Part shown: one piece after another, positions 9,757 through 18,026 of the stretch
Position numbering within the stretch: the stretch's first letter is position 1
How the letters are laid out: each line of letters opens with the position of its first letter
Source of the DNA: Candidatus Epulonipiscium sp.
GTDB taxonomy: Bacteria > Bacillota_A > Clostridia > Lachnospirales > Cellulosilyticaceae
Direction of reading: 5' to 3'
Assembly (NCBI GenBank): GCA_012841565.1
Contig: DUUM01000090.1
Coordinates: 92,566 to 156,565 of the forward strand
DNA length: 64,000 bases
Position numbers and translations under genes: made by a program
Notes under the pieces: model-generated
What the model was told of the DNA's origin: nothing
Database searches by the model: none
Seen by the model: the letters and a program-made list of their open reading frames with translations, nothing else

Positions 9757-11571
9757 ATGTTTAAACAATTATCAAATCTCTATGATCAAAATTTATCAAG
9801 CTATAAACCTTTCCCTAATATTGAAGATCGCTCATTTTGGGGATCCTTACCTATGGAAGTTCAGACTGGTTTTCATACCTTAGCCAAACCTTATATAAAC
9901 TTCACTTATCCCCAATTAACAGCGACTCTTTTCATGAGCTTTCGCAAAGAGTCCAACCGCGTCAATTATGAAACAGCTTATTTTAAGCGCCGCAATGCCT
10001 TAAACGCACTCATTATAGCTGAGTGCATTGAGGATAATGGCCAATATATGGATGATATTATTAATGGTATCTTTCTAATATGTGAAGAAACTGCTTGGCA
10101 ACTACCTGCACACAACGCCTATATTCGCGACACCCCTAGTCACTTGCTTGCAGATGCTTCACGCCCTATTCTAGATCTGTTTGCATGTGAAACAGGTGCC
10201 CTTCTTGCAGTGGCAGACTACATATTAGGCTCAAAATTAGATGCTATTAGCCCCGTTATTCGAAAGAGAATTCAAGCCGAACTTGATAAACGTATTATTA
10301 CGCCCTATCTGAATGAACATTTTTGGTGGATGGGAAATGAAGATGAGCCTATGAATAATTGGACTATTTGGTGTACCCAAAATATCCTGTTGACCTTTTT
10401 TATGACCCATCAACCTAGTGACTATAGATATGAAGCCTTCTTAAAAGCTAGCAAAAGCATTGATTACTTTTTAAAAGAATATGATACAGATGGGTGTTGT
10501 GACGAAGGCGCTCTTTATTATAGGCACGCTGGCCTTTGTCTATTCAATATCATTGAGCTTCTTGATCATATAACCCATGGCTTCTATACGCATCTATATA
10601 AAGATGAGAAGATAAAAAACATTTGTGCTTATATCTATAATGTCCACGTTAAGGATCAATACTATATTAACTTTGCCGACTGCGCTGCTGTCCTTGACCG
10701 GTCTGGTGTTCGGGAATTCTTGTTTGCCCAAAAGACCAATAATGATGCTATGATGGATTATGCTGCTCATGATTATGCTCAGTCAACAGACCCTTTTATG
10801 TCATCAGAAATCAACCTATTTTATCGCCTTCAAGGACTACAACACTATAATGACATCAGCACATATAGTCCCAAACAGCAATCTACACCTGCAGATATTT
10901 TCTATCCAAGTGTTGGACTATTTATTGTAAGGGATTCTATCTATACACTAGCAGTAAAGGCTGGTGATAATGATGATAGCCATAACCATAATGATACGGG
11001 TAGTTTCACTATTTATAAAAACAGCAAACCTTTGTTTGTAGATATTGGCGTTGAAACTTATACAGCAAAAACCTTTTCTGCTGATCGCTATGATATATGG
11101 ACTATGCAATCGGATTATCACAATGTCTTAACCATTAATGATCAGATGCAGCTTCAGGGCTCCAACTATAAGGCTACACAGGTTCAGTATTCCCTAGACA
11201 AACAATTACCTTATATTAGTCTGAATATTGCAACTGCCTATTCTGCTTTAGCAAATGTATCTCAGTTGGTGCGTAGGGTTCAGCTTCACAAGGAAAGCCA
11301 TATACAAATAACCGACACCATTATTGATTACAATACCCAAAATCGACCCGATATTATTTCTAATCTTATTACCTATGAAAAACCACGTATGGATAATGAT
11401 CATTTACTCATTGGTGATTTGGCAGTTATTACCTTTAGTGAACAGATTGAAAAAATGGTGATTGAAACTTTACCGATTACTGATCCTCGTTTACAACAAT
11501 CTTGGAAACATGATTTATATCGTATTCGGATTTATCATAGCTTCCCTGTATTAACAATGATCATTCAATAA
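9757..11571 (+). CDS. Heparinase II/III-like polysaccharide lyase
   Basis: 604 residues. An alpha/alpha-toroid N-terminal half with conserved Asn/Trp motifs (NNWTIWCTQN) precedes a beta-sandwich heparinase II/III-like domain with SHNHNDTGSFTIY (His near 409 and 411) and a conserved DYHNVLTIND. Enzymes of this family break acidic polysaccharide by beta-elimination, giving unsaturated uronates, the substrate of the GH88 enzyme in the same locus. The start ATG at 9757 is preceded by GGAGG; it follows the regulator stop by 13 bp. No signal peptide is visible, so the enzyme probably works on imported oligosaccharides. Its exact polysaccharide (glycosaminoglycan, alginate, ulvan or other) cannot be told from sequence alone. 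Confidence 0.85.
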   Translation: MFKQLSNLYDQNLSSYKPFPNIEDRSFWGSLPMEVQTGFHTLAKPYINFTYPQLTATLFMSFRKESNRVNYETAYFKRRNALNALIIAECIEDNGQYMDDIINGIFLICEETAWQLPAHNAYIRDTPSHLLADASRPILDLFACETGALLAVADYILGSKLDAISPVIRKRIQAELDKRIITPYLNEHFWWMGNEDEPMNNWTIWCTQNILLTFFMTHQPSDYRYEAFLKASKSIDYFLKEYDTDGCCDEGALYYRHAGLCLFNIIELLDHITHGFYTHLYKDEKIKNICAYIYNVHVKDQYYINFADCAAVLDRSGVREFLFAQKTNNDAMMDYAAHDYAQSTDPFMSSEINLFYRLQGLQHYNDISTYSPKQQSTPADIFYPSVGLFIVRDSIYTLAVKAGDNDDSHNHNDTGSFTIYKNSKPLFVDIGVETYTAKTFSADRYDIWTMQSDYHNVLTINDQMQLQGSNYKATQVQYSLDKQLPYISLNIATAYSALANVSQLVRRVQLHKESHIQITDTIIDYNTQNRPDIISNLITYEKPRMDNDHLLIGDLAVITFSEQIEKMVIETLPITDPRLQQSWKHDLYRIRIYHSFPVLTMIIQ

Positions 11572-11587
11572 ACAGTGAGATCACGCG

Positions 11588-11630
11588 CAAGCCCAAGAAT
11601 CCTGATTGATTTTCAGAATTCTTGGGCTTG
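11588..11630 (+). terminator. Terminator after the heparinase-like gene
   Basis: An 18-bp stem with one mismatch (CAAGCCCAAGAAT.CTGA and its complement) and a short loop ends in TTATATTT. The T tract is weak but the stem is long; it closes the kinase-regulator-lyase operon. Confidence 0.7.
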
Positions 11631-11728
11631 TTATATTTAGCTACTATGACTCTTGTTTAGCTGTCTCTGGGTCTTCTAATATAATAGGATCAGTATGTAG
11701 GTTTTCTTTATAATATAAAATTTACAGG

Positions 11729-12583
11729 CTATTTTGCAATGCCAATCATACCAAATGCGCCAGGACCCCCGTGAGTTGAGATAACACCACCAGCCTTAAT
11801 CCATAAAATATTCAAATATCCTACTTCCTTGGCAATCCCTTCAACCTCTTCTTTTAATTTTTCAGGTAAACCTTCAGAAAATAGTAAAAACAATGACTCT
11901 GTTTCCAAATTATGTCTATTAGTGAAATCTGAAACTAATTTTTTACATACCTTTTTCATAGGGCCGCGGTACTTTTTTGTAGCCACTAATTTGCCATCAA
12001 TAAGTTCAATCAACGGCTTTATACTTAATAGGGTCGCTCCGATATATGTTGCATTTGAAACTCGGCCACCGGCTCGTAGATAATCTAAGTCTCCTGAAAA
12101 AAAACCAAATCTGACTCGCTTTATCCATCTTTCTGTTTCATTAACAATATCCTCTATTGGAGCAAGGGGATGTTCTTGCAAAAATTGTGCGACTTTAAGC
12201 ACGACTACTGCCTGGCCTCCTGACACATTTTTCGTGTCCACATGACGTACATAGTCCATTCCTTCGCTACCTATGTGGGCATTTTGCCATGTAGCAGTTG
12301 TTACCGCAGAATAGCAAAGGTGCAGAATCTGCTTGTCCGGATATTTATTATGAAGTTGTTGGAAGAGCAAATTATATTCTTCAGGATTGGTAGCGCTCGT
12401 GGTGGGCAATTTTCCTGTTTGTTTGTGATATTCAAAAATACGCTGGACGGGAAAATCACTGCCGTCATCAAAGCTCTCACCGTTCATTGAAATGTGCATG
12501 GGTAGAATGTTAATACCGTATGTAGATGCCATATTTGATGAAATATCGGCTCCACTTTCTGCAACAATAATAGTTCCATTCAT
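11729..12583 (-). CDS. DegV family fatty-acid-binding protein
   Basis: 284 residues of the DegV fold, which binds a fatty acid between two alpha/beta lobes and can serve as FakB partner of the fatty acid kinase FakA. Visible hallmarks are the N-terminal VAESGADISSNM (a variant of the usual TDS motif), NILPMHISMNGESFDDG, TSATNPEEY and FFSGDLDYLRAGGRVS. AGGAGG precedes the ATG at 12583. It is a single gene convergent with the lyase operon and divergent from cinA. No fakA gene is in the window, so the kinase partner must be elsewhere if used. Confidence 0.92.
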   Translation of the reverse strand: MNGTIIVAESGADISSNMASTYGINILPMHISMNGESFDDGSDFPVQRIFEYHKQTGKLPTTSATNPEEYNLLFQQLHNKYPDKQILHLCYSAVTTATWQNAHIGSEGMDYVRHVDTKNVSGGQAVVVLKVAQFLQEHPLAPIEDIVNETERWIKRVRFGFFSGDLDYLRAGGRVSNATYIGATLLSIKPLIELIDGKLVATKKYRGPMKKVCKKLVSDFTNRHNLETESLFLLFSEGLPEKLKEEVEGIAKEVGYLNILWIKAGGVISTHGGPGAFGMIGIAK

Positions 12584-12608
12584 AATTAAACTAACCTCCT
12601 AAATTCTC

Positions 12609-12633
12609 GTAAAAGATAAGAAGAGTCTTTTAC
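12609..12633 (-). promoter_or_regulatory. Small hairpin in the degV leader
   Basis: GTAAAAGA (12609-12616) and TCTTTTAC (12626-12633) form an 8-bp stem about 25 bases upstream of the degV start codon. Role unknown; it could affect mRNA stability. Confidence 0.35.
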
Positions 12634-12710
12634 CATACCGGTTGTAGCGAGCACTTTTGGCTCTATAACTATTAAATAATTATACAAATATTCTAACACA
12701 TTTGTACCTG

Positions 12711-12789
12711 TACGCCAAACCTTTTTATAAGTATCATATTTGGCGTAACTTTAAAATAGATTCAAAATATTTTAAAATTATGGTATAAT
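12711..12789 (+). promoter_or_regulatory. cinA promoter with upstream inverted repeat
   Basis: A promoter TTCAAA (12761-12766), 17-bp spacer, TATAAT (12784-12789) serves cinA. Just upstream lies the inverted repeat TACGCCAAA (12711-12719) / TTTGGCGTA (12739-12747), nine perfect base pairs around a 19-base spacer, either an operator or a hairpin. No regulator is identified. Confidence 0.6.
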
Positions 12790-12830
12790 TCTATATAAAC
12801 AAAACTATAAATAACATGGGGGACTAAAGT

Positions 12831-14075
12831 ATGAAAGCAGAAATTATATCAATTGGAACAGAGTTATTGCTAGGGGATATTTTAAATACAAATGCACAGT
12901 ATATTTCAAAGCGATTAGCTGAGTTGGGTATATTTGTATATTATCAAACAGTGCTAGGAGACAATCCAGAAAGAATAATGAGCGCCTATAATTTAGCCTT
13001 TAGTAGGGCTGATTTAGTCATTACATCAGGAGGCCTTGGACCAACACAAGATGATTTAACGAAGGAAATAGCAGCTAAATATTTTAATAAAAAGTTGATA
13101 TTAGATGAAGATTCTTTAGAACAAATAAAAGAACGTTTTCTAAAAAGTAATAGAGTTATGTCAGAGAATAACATTAAGCAAGCTATGATGCCAGAAAACA
13201 GCATTATTTTAGTTAATCCTAATGGAACAGCCCCAGGGTGCCTCATCGAAGATACGGGTAGGACTATGATTTTGATGCCCGGTCCTCCAAAGGAAATGAA
13301 GGCTATGTTTGAGGAATCCGTGGTGCCACATCTACAAAAATTCACGGATGGAAAATTAGTCTCCAAGACTTTAAGGGTTTCTGGCATAGCAGAAAGTTAC
13401 TTGGCTACACAGGTTGGAGATTTAATTGATAATGGCATTAATCCAACCGTTGCACCTTATGCCAACGAGTTTGAATGTACTCTAAGAATTACTGCAAAAG
13501 CAAGCTCTGAAGAGGAAGCGAATAAACTAATTAGGCCAGTGGAAGATGAAATTAGAAACAGGCTAGGAGAATATATTTATGGAGAGGGGGAAAATCCTCT
13601 AGAATTCGTACTAGGTGAAACACTAGTAAAAAATCATCTTACAGTATCTACAGCGGAATCTTGCACTGGTGGATTACTTGCTGGAACATTACTTAACTAT
13701 CCAGGTATATCTGCCTCTTTTTTAGAGGGTGTGGTTACATATACTGACGAATCAAAAATGAAAAGACTAGGTGTAAAGTTAGAAACTTTAGAAAAATTTG
13801 GTGCTGTAAGCCATGAAACAGCAGAAGAAATGGCAGTAGGGATAGCACTTCAAGCAGGAACTAATATTGGAATTTCAACTACGGGTATAACTGGGCCAAA
13901 TGGCGCTACAGCAGAAAAACCATTGGGTCTTGTATGCATAGGAATATGTGTAAATGGAAAAGTAAAAAGTAAAGAATTAGTACTTTTGGGCAGTAGAGAT
14001 AGCATAAGAAATAAAACTATTAGAGAAGCTTTAAATTTCTTAAGATTAGAACTAGGCGGATATGAGAAGAAATGA
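12831..14075 (+). CDS. cinA: CinA: competence/damage-inducible protein, NMN amidohydrolase family
   Basis: 414 residues with the two usual modules: an N-terminal MoCF-biosynthesis-like domain (IGTELLLGDILNTNAQY, TSGGLGPTQDD, LMPGPPKEM; about 1-170) and the C-terminal CinA domain (STAESCTGGLLAG, GVVTYTDESK, GITGPNGATAEKPLGLVCIG; about 255-410). Family members hydrolyse nicotinamide mononucleotide or ADP-ribose derivatives in NAD salvage. GGGGGA precedes the ATG at 12831. It is monocistronic here; recA, a frequent neighbour, is not present. Confidence 0.95.
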   Translation: MKAEIISIGTELLLGDILNTNAQYISKRLAELGIFVYYQTVLGDNPERIMSAYNLAFSRADLVITSGGLGPTQDDLTKEIAAKYFNKKLILDEDSLEQIKERFLKSNRVMSENNIKQAMMPENSIILVNPNGTAPGCLIEDTGRTMILMPGPPKEMKAMFEESVVPHLQKFTDGKLVSKTLRVSGIAESYLATQVGDLIDNGINPTVAPYANEFECTLRITAKASSEEEANKLIRPVEDEIRNRLGEYIYGEGENPLEFVLGETLVKNHLTVSTAESCTGGLLAGTLLNYPGISASFLEGVVTYTDESKMKRLGVKLETLEKFGAVSHETAEEMAVGIALQAGTNIGISTTGITGPNGATAEKPLGLVCIGICVNGKVKSKELVLLGSRDSIRNKTIREALNFLRLELGGYEKK

Positions 14076-14106
14076 AAATTGGGATCTAATATCACCAACT
14101 CCTCTA

Positions 14107-14366
14107 CTATTTACTACTATTCATCTGTTTTGTAAGTGCCGCTTGTAATTGATCTATTTGTTGCTGCATCTGAGCCATAGAATTATCTTGTTGAGATCTA
14201 ATGCTTGTATTTCCGCCGCCTTGGTTAGCATTAATGATCCAACAGCCACTATAAAATTACCTAGTGTATTTAATTGATCTGAACTAAGATTATCAGAAAT
14301 TACGAGTGATAGTAACGTGCTTAAAATGATTAATTGATTCCCCATACATTGCTCATAACATCCCAT
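14107..14366 (-). pseudogene. Frameshifted small Cys-containing coiled-coil protein gene
   Basis: From ATG 14366 the frame reads MGCYEQCMGNQLIILS, then a hydrophobic stretch and GNFIVAVGSLMLTKAAEIQA, before an unlikely tail and stop at 14154. In another frame the following DNA encodes SQQDNSMAQMQQQIDQL and further Gln-rich residues to a stop at 14107. The first part resembles small clostridial membrane-associated proteins with a short coiled-coil C-terminus, so the two halves probably belong together and a one-base indel lies around 14175-14240. A sequencing error cannot be excluded. Its ribosome site lies inside a perfect hairpin (separate entry). Function unknown. Confidence 0.5.
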
Positions 14367-14408
14367 ATCATCACCCCTTCGTATAATCATATGAAGGGGT
14401 GATGATAT
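14365..14408 (-). promoter_or_regulatory. 16-bp perfect hairpin enclosing a ribosome binding site and start codon
   Basis: Arms 14365-14380 and 14393-14408 are exactly complementary with a 12-base loop. On the minus strand the 3' arm contains GAAGGGGTGATGATAT, that is, the ribosome site of the small gene starting at 14366, and its AT overlaps the ATG. Folded mRNA would hide the initiation site. Confidence 0.6.
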
Positions 14409-14452
14409 ATAATGCATTCATTATCTATCTATTCAAATTCAGCTGATAAGTT

Positions 14453-15229
14453 CTACCTTTTCTTAAAACTTATATTTGACTTGTTTAAAACGATTGTGAA
14501 CTCTTCTCCCACTTGTCTAAAATCATTGCTCATTGTTCCATTTTCCTTTGGAAATTCTACTGAATAAGGAACTAAGGTTATTGATGTCGATTGATCAGAT
14601 AAGTCCCCATCAATATTAGAATATTCGAATATAACTTCTCCCTTATTTGATATTGATCGTTCAAACTCAACTTCATTTCCTAAATCATCATAACCCCTTA
14701 GCTTAATATCATTATAATTATCTATATCCATATTTTCTATACTCCCATAAATCTTTTGCTTGATAGGATTATAAGTAAACTCATTCAAACTATACTTTTG
14801 ATTATCTACATTAAAGGAATAATCCATGGGTAATGCATAGGTGCCCTCATTGAGTTCTTTACCATTTGCCTTAAATTCAAATTTCCACTTTCCTTTTGTT
14901 ATCACAGTCTCATTAGAGACTCCTACAAGAGATCGTATGTCTTTTAATACAATCTTTATATCTATATCCTCATCAAGCTTAATGTCTTTAATATTTGAAA
15001 ATTTAAGATCTGCATCATAGGTTGCAAAAAACAAGTTATCCGTTCCATCAATTAACCCAGCCGCAACGATGCTACTAACTTTTTTAAAGTTAAACCTTTT
15101 TCTTTTGTTCTTATTAAATTTATCTTTTAGTTTTTTCTTTTCCATATCACTTAATACCTCTTTCTCATAATCTTCAAAATCAAAATCTACTTCATTTAAA
15201 GCTTCATAAACATTTTTAGTGTTTTTCAT
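14453..15229 (-). pseudogene. Anti-sigma-factor-like protein lacking its membrane segment
   Basis: 258 codons remain open. The N-terminus (NVYEALNEVDFDFEDYEKEV, then a Lys-rich stretch and FKKVSSIVAAGL) is that of clostridial membrane anti-sigma factors paired with ECF sigma factors, and residues from about 65 on resemble the outer DUF4179-type domain. The hydrophobic span expected after SSIVAA is missing: the sequence jumps to IDGTDNLFFATYDADLKF. I infer an in-frame internal deletion that would leave the protein unable to cross the membrane. Its start is 12 bp after the broken sigma gene, with AGGAGG overlapping the sigma stop, the normal operon layout. It might still be expressed as a soluble protein. 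Confidence 0.6.
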
Positions 15230-15241
15230 TTTTATAGCCTC

Positions 15242-15654
15242 CTAATTATTATTACGCATTTCTCTTCTCCCTCTTGAAAGCCTATTATAAAGAATGGATT
15301 TACTAAGTCCTGTATCCTTGGAGATTTCACTCATACTCTTGTCTTCAAAATATAGCTTTATATTTTGCTATTCCTCCTAACCAATTTTTAAAACTAGATT
15401 TTTCAGGATTATAGCTATTTATGTTTTCCCATACGGCAAGCAAACAGTCATTCATACATTCATTATAATGATCCATAAGATAAAATAAATGCTTTCTTAA
15501 AACGGTCTTAAAAATCCAGCTATAATTTTCTATAACATACTCTAAGGCCCTTATCCTCACCTTCTTTCAATATTATTTTATACAAACTATCGCTTAAAAA
15601 CCATCTATTCACCCTATACTTCGTAATAACAAGATGAAATCTATCAATAATCAT
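15242..15654 (-). pseudogene. Broken ECF sigma-70 factor gene
   Basis: Region 2 is clear (ALEYVIENYSWIFKTVLRKH, NDCLLAVWENINSYNPEKS, FKNWLGGIAKYKAI) and so is the end of region 4 in another frame (YFEDKSMSEISKDTG, LSKSILYNRLSRGRREM, stop at 15242). The middle, normally about 60-80 residues linking regions 2 and 4, is absent, and the junction near 15352 puts region 4 out of frame after KAIF-stop. A second lesion is an apparent extra G in the run at 15548-15550: in-frame coding upstream (LYKIILKEGEDK) continues into ALEYV only if one base is removed. The original start was probably near 15654. With the deleted anti-sigma gene downstream, the whole signalling pair is dead. Confidence 0.7.
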
Positions 15655-15750
15655 AAACAATTAATATATTCTCCTAAATTAGCTAACAATCCTATATAGC
15701 TCTTTCACAAAAGGAAAATGCATATGACTACAAAAGGCTGTTTGAGCTAG

Positions 15751-15830
15751 GTATAAAAAAACAACCCCCGAACTCCAACTTAATTGTCAGAATTCGTGGG
15801 TTATAACTATGGAGGTGGGTGGAACCCCCT
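15751..15830 (-). repeat. Degenerate duplicate of the ssrA 3' end and terminator
   Basis: This 80-bp stretch aligns with 16909-16988, the terminator and last bases of tmRNA. By hand alignment about nine substitutions and two short indels separate them. It keeps the CACCTCCA acceptor-end sequence and the terminator palindrome with its T tract, but T-arm bases are lost. Similarity stops abruptly at both ends. It looks like an attachment-site duplicate from integration at ssrA, or a local duplication. Confidence 0.7.
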
Positions 15831-16205
15831 AGTTGGCCTTTCTAATACATACTAAGTTCAGCTGATCTTTTATCATTTTTTGTCGACTTATTACCCATCT
15901 TCCTCTTATTAGTTTTCAATTGTTTCAATACAGGCTTTTCTTTTCCCCTGGATACCCTCCACTTTTTTCACTAACCTCTCTCCTGTTGCTAACCTTGTCT
16001 TGATAGACATAATTATCACTTTCAAATGCCCTTTAAATTTTCTGCAATAGCTGTACTCATTCCTTGTCTAATTAATTCTTGCTGAAAGGCTTTGTATTTT
16101 GTGTTTATTTAATGATCTATTAGTATTTTGAACAAAATTCAAAATATTGTGATTGCAATCAGAAAGATACTATGTTTTAATGAAAGATACAAAGGAGAGG
16201 ATTAT
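15831..16205. other. Gene-poor stretch with possible coding relics
   Basis: No intact gene is visible. On the minus strand short open fragments in shifting frames, such as FQQELIRQGMSTAIAENLKG and LATGERLVKKVEGIQGKRKA, look like remnants of a decayed gene, but I recognise no family. It lies between the two ssrA 3'-end copies, where the cargo of an integrated element would be expected. Confidence 0.35.
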
Positions 16206-16700
16206 GTGAAAAAAACCACCAATATCATTCGTATATTAATATTGATCTCTATACTCATGATAATAATTGTAGCAGTAAAGAACAACCGTGAATTAGAAAC
16301 CATTACTTTGTATAGGTTAGATTCAAATTCTGAATTTATGATACCAATTGAGAAAGCGTTAGAGCCTGATCCTGAAGCGGTTATTAAATATCTTGTAAAG
16401 TCTAATCCGGGGTATTTCCCTAAAAATACAAAGATAATAGATTTTTACATAGAAAATAATAGGGCGTATGTGAACTTAAATAAGGAATATGGAGAGGCCT
16501 TTCACGGCGACCAATTGGTTGTTGCAAATCTATGCTCCATATTCTACACATTAACACTCAATGAATTATTCTCAATAGATGAGGTTCAGCTTTTAGTAGG
16601 CGGTGGAACCGACCTAGCACCAATGGGAACTATTCTACTAAAAATAATGACACCTGAACTAAGAACCCATTTACTTAGTCTCCCTTCTATTCCGTTCTAA
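16206..16700 (+). CDS. GerMN-domain membrane-anchored sporulation/germination-type protein
   Basis: 164 residues. A Lys-rich start, one membrane anchor (about 8-25, RILILISILMIIIVAV), then a GerMN domain: ETITLYRLDSNSEFMIPIEK, IIDFYIENNRAYVNLNKEY, LCSIFYTLTLNELFSIDEVQ and LLVGG. The domain is named from GerM, needed for sporulation and spore germination, and also occurs in envelope lipoproteins. The GTG at 16206 is favoured because AAAGGAGAGG lies five bases upstream; an in-frame ATG 26 codons earlier lacks a site. It stands alone between the two ssrA 3'-end copies, which may mark it as cargo of a former insertion. Confidence 0.7.
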   Translation: MKKTTNIIRILILISILMIIIVAVKNNRELETITLYRLDSNSEFMIPIEKALEPDPEAVIKYLVKSNPGYFPKNTKIIDFYIENNRAYVNLNKEYGEAFHGDQLVVANLCSIFYTLTLNELFSIDEVQLLVGGGTDLAPMGTILLKIMTPELRTHLLSLPSIPF

Positions 16701-16717
16701 TGATATATCCAAAAAAC

Positions 16718-16755
16718 TCCCGTAGACCTTATTTGGCCTACAGGAACTTTTTTTT
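16718..16755 (+). terminator. Terminator after the GerMN gene
   Basis: A short stem (GTAG.CC / GG.CTAC with flanking pairs) is followed by eight T at 16748-16755, 18 bases after the stop codon. Confidence 0.75.
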
Positions 16756-16912
16756 AAATATCCAGAAACTTTCCCAATTACACTTAGTTAATTAGGTTGA
16801 TACATGGGATATTTATATTTTATCATGCACAGCTACAATAGTATATCTTTCTACTTATTTACTTCAAGTGCTATCTAATCCAATCTGAATCATATTCATT
16901 AAATATGGGTAC

Positions 16913-16958
16913 AAAAAAATAACCCCCGAATTCCGATTAATATCAGAATTCGAGGGTT
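16913..16958 (-). terminator. ssrA intrinsic terminator
   Basis: On the minus strand AACCCTCGAATTC and GAATTCGGGGGTT form a 13-bp stem with a 12-base loop, followed by ATTTTTTT. It begins eight bases after the tmRNA 3' end. Confidence 0.9.
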
Positions 16959-16965
16959 ATAACCA

Positions 16966-17313
16966 TGGAGGTGAGGGGAATTGAACCCCTGTCCGAAAGC
17001 CCGTAGGTCGTGGTCTCTACCATCATATTCACTAGTTTGACATTCCCTCTACCACACGCCCAGTGACAGGCTGGTGGCTTTAGTAGCTTCATGGGGTACG
17101 GTTATGCTGCAAAGCTTAGGCATAAAAGTTGCCCGCGTTTGGGTTATAGCCTCGTACTAAGCTGCGGGTTACTTAGAGGAGACTAGCTGCAATTAAGCAG
17201 CGAAAGCTAAATTATCTTCAGCGTTTAAAAATTGTTCGGCTTTTTACGTAGTATCCGAGCCTACGGATGGCTGCCCCGAAATAAGTGACCCCCGTCGAAA
17301 CCATTGCACCCCC
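16966..17313 (-). ncRNA. ssrA: tmRNA (ssrA)
   Basis: About 348 bases. The 5' end GGGGGTG (17313-17307) pairs with 3' CACCTCC (16973-16967) to form the tRNA-like acceptor stem, and the T-arm GGGGTTCAATTCCCC is intact. The CCA tail is not encoded (TGG follows the discriminator A). The tag reading frame runs from GCC at 17240 to TAA at 17193 and encodes AEQFLNAEDNLAFAA, ending in the small hydrophobic residues recognised by ClpXP-type proteases. It rescues stalled ribosomes together with SmpB, whose gene lies 44 bp upstream. Pseudoknots were not drawn. The resume codon call is by eye. Confidence 0.95.
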
Positions 17314-17357
17314 TAATTAAGGGTGAAGATCCCAGTATCTGGGTAGTACTAAATTTC

Positions 17358-17831
17358 TTACTGGCGGTTGTTTTCTTTAAAGTTACGCTGTATTTGTCTT
17401 TGCGCATCTTTCTTTGCAATGTCGTGACGCTTATCATGGAGCTTTTTACCTTTGGCAAGACCTATTTGCATCTTGATTAGGCTACCTTTGATATATACTC
17501 TCAGTGGCATAATTGTCATTCCATCTCTCATAACACCAGATCGCAGCTCATTGATTTGCTTTTTGTGTAGGAGTAGTTTCCTTTTTCTAGTTGGATCCCC
17601 ATTGAAGATATTTCCGTGTTCGTAAGGGTTAATGTTCATATTATAGATGAAGGCTTCTCCGTCATCTATACGGATAAAACTTTCTTTAATATTAGCACTA
17701 CCTGCGCGAATGGATTTAACTTCTGTTCCTACAAGCACAATTCCTGCTTCATAGCTTTCTTCGATAAAGTAGTCATGATATGCTTTTTTATTTTGCGCTA
17801 TTAACTTAAATCTTTCTTCATCTTTAGCCAT
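17358..17831 (-). CDS. smpB: SsrA-binding protein SmpB
   Basis: 157 residues, the usual length. Family signatures are [44 protein letters not shown] and [13 protein letters not shown], and a basic C-terminal tail ([20 protein letters not shown]) that enters the empty mRNA channel of the stalled ribosome. It binds tmRNA and brings it to the A site. AAAGGAG precedes the ATG at 17831. It lies directly upstream of ssrA and downstream of rnr, a common Firmicute order. Confidence 0.97.
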   Translation of the reverse strand: MAKDEERFKLIAQNKKAYHDYFIEESYEAGIVLVGTEVKSIRAGSANIKESFIRIDDGEAFIYNMNINPYEHGNIFNGDPTRKRKLLLHKKQINELRSGVMRDGMTIMPLRVYIKGSLIKMQIGLAKGKKLHDKRHDIAKKDAQRQIQRNFKENNRQ

Positions 17832-17954
17832 GCATGATCACTCCTTTATCTTAAATATAATTCGTTCACTATGATTTAGTACTGCATCTCTTAGTATACC
17901 ATAAATCGTATCTTTTGCAAGTTTTACTTTTTTTTACAACTAGGGATTGCAATA

Positions 17955-17995
17955 TAAAAAACAACTCCCTAACCCTTAATTGGGTTGGGAAGTTG
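17955..17995 (-). terminator. Terminator between rnr and smpB
   Basis: On the minus strand AACTTCCCAACCC pairs with GGGTTAGGGAGTT (two imperfect positions), followed by GTTTTTTATATT. It separates rnr from smpB, which therefore needs its own promoter or read-through. Confidence 0.8.
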
Positions 17996-18026
17996 CCATT
18001 TATATTTTTGTATCAGATCTTTTGCA

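Noticed and set aside
15811..15830. GGGTGGAACC resembling a T-box antiterminator core
   Set aside because: It is part of the duplicated ssrA 3' end and no T-box stem I, specifier loop or downstream target gene is present.
15909..16010. Small minus-strand frame MSIKTRLATGERLVKK
   Set aside because: No convincing ribosome site or family and it overlaps other short relic frames, so it is listed only as possible decayed coding DNA.
17193..17458. Open frame running from smpB into the tmRNA gene
   Set aside because: It lies over the tmRNA gene and the smpB C-terminus in another frame; tmRNA structure and the tag frame explain the DNA.
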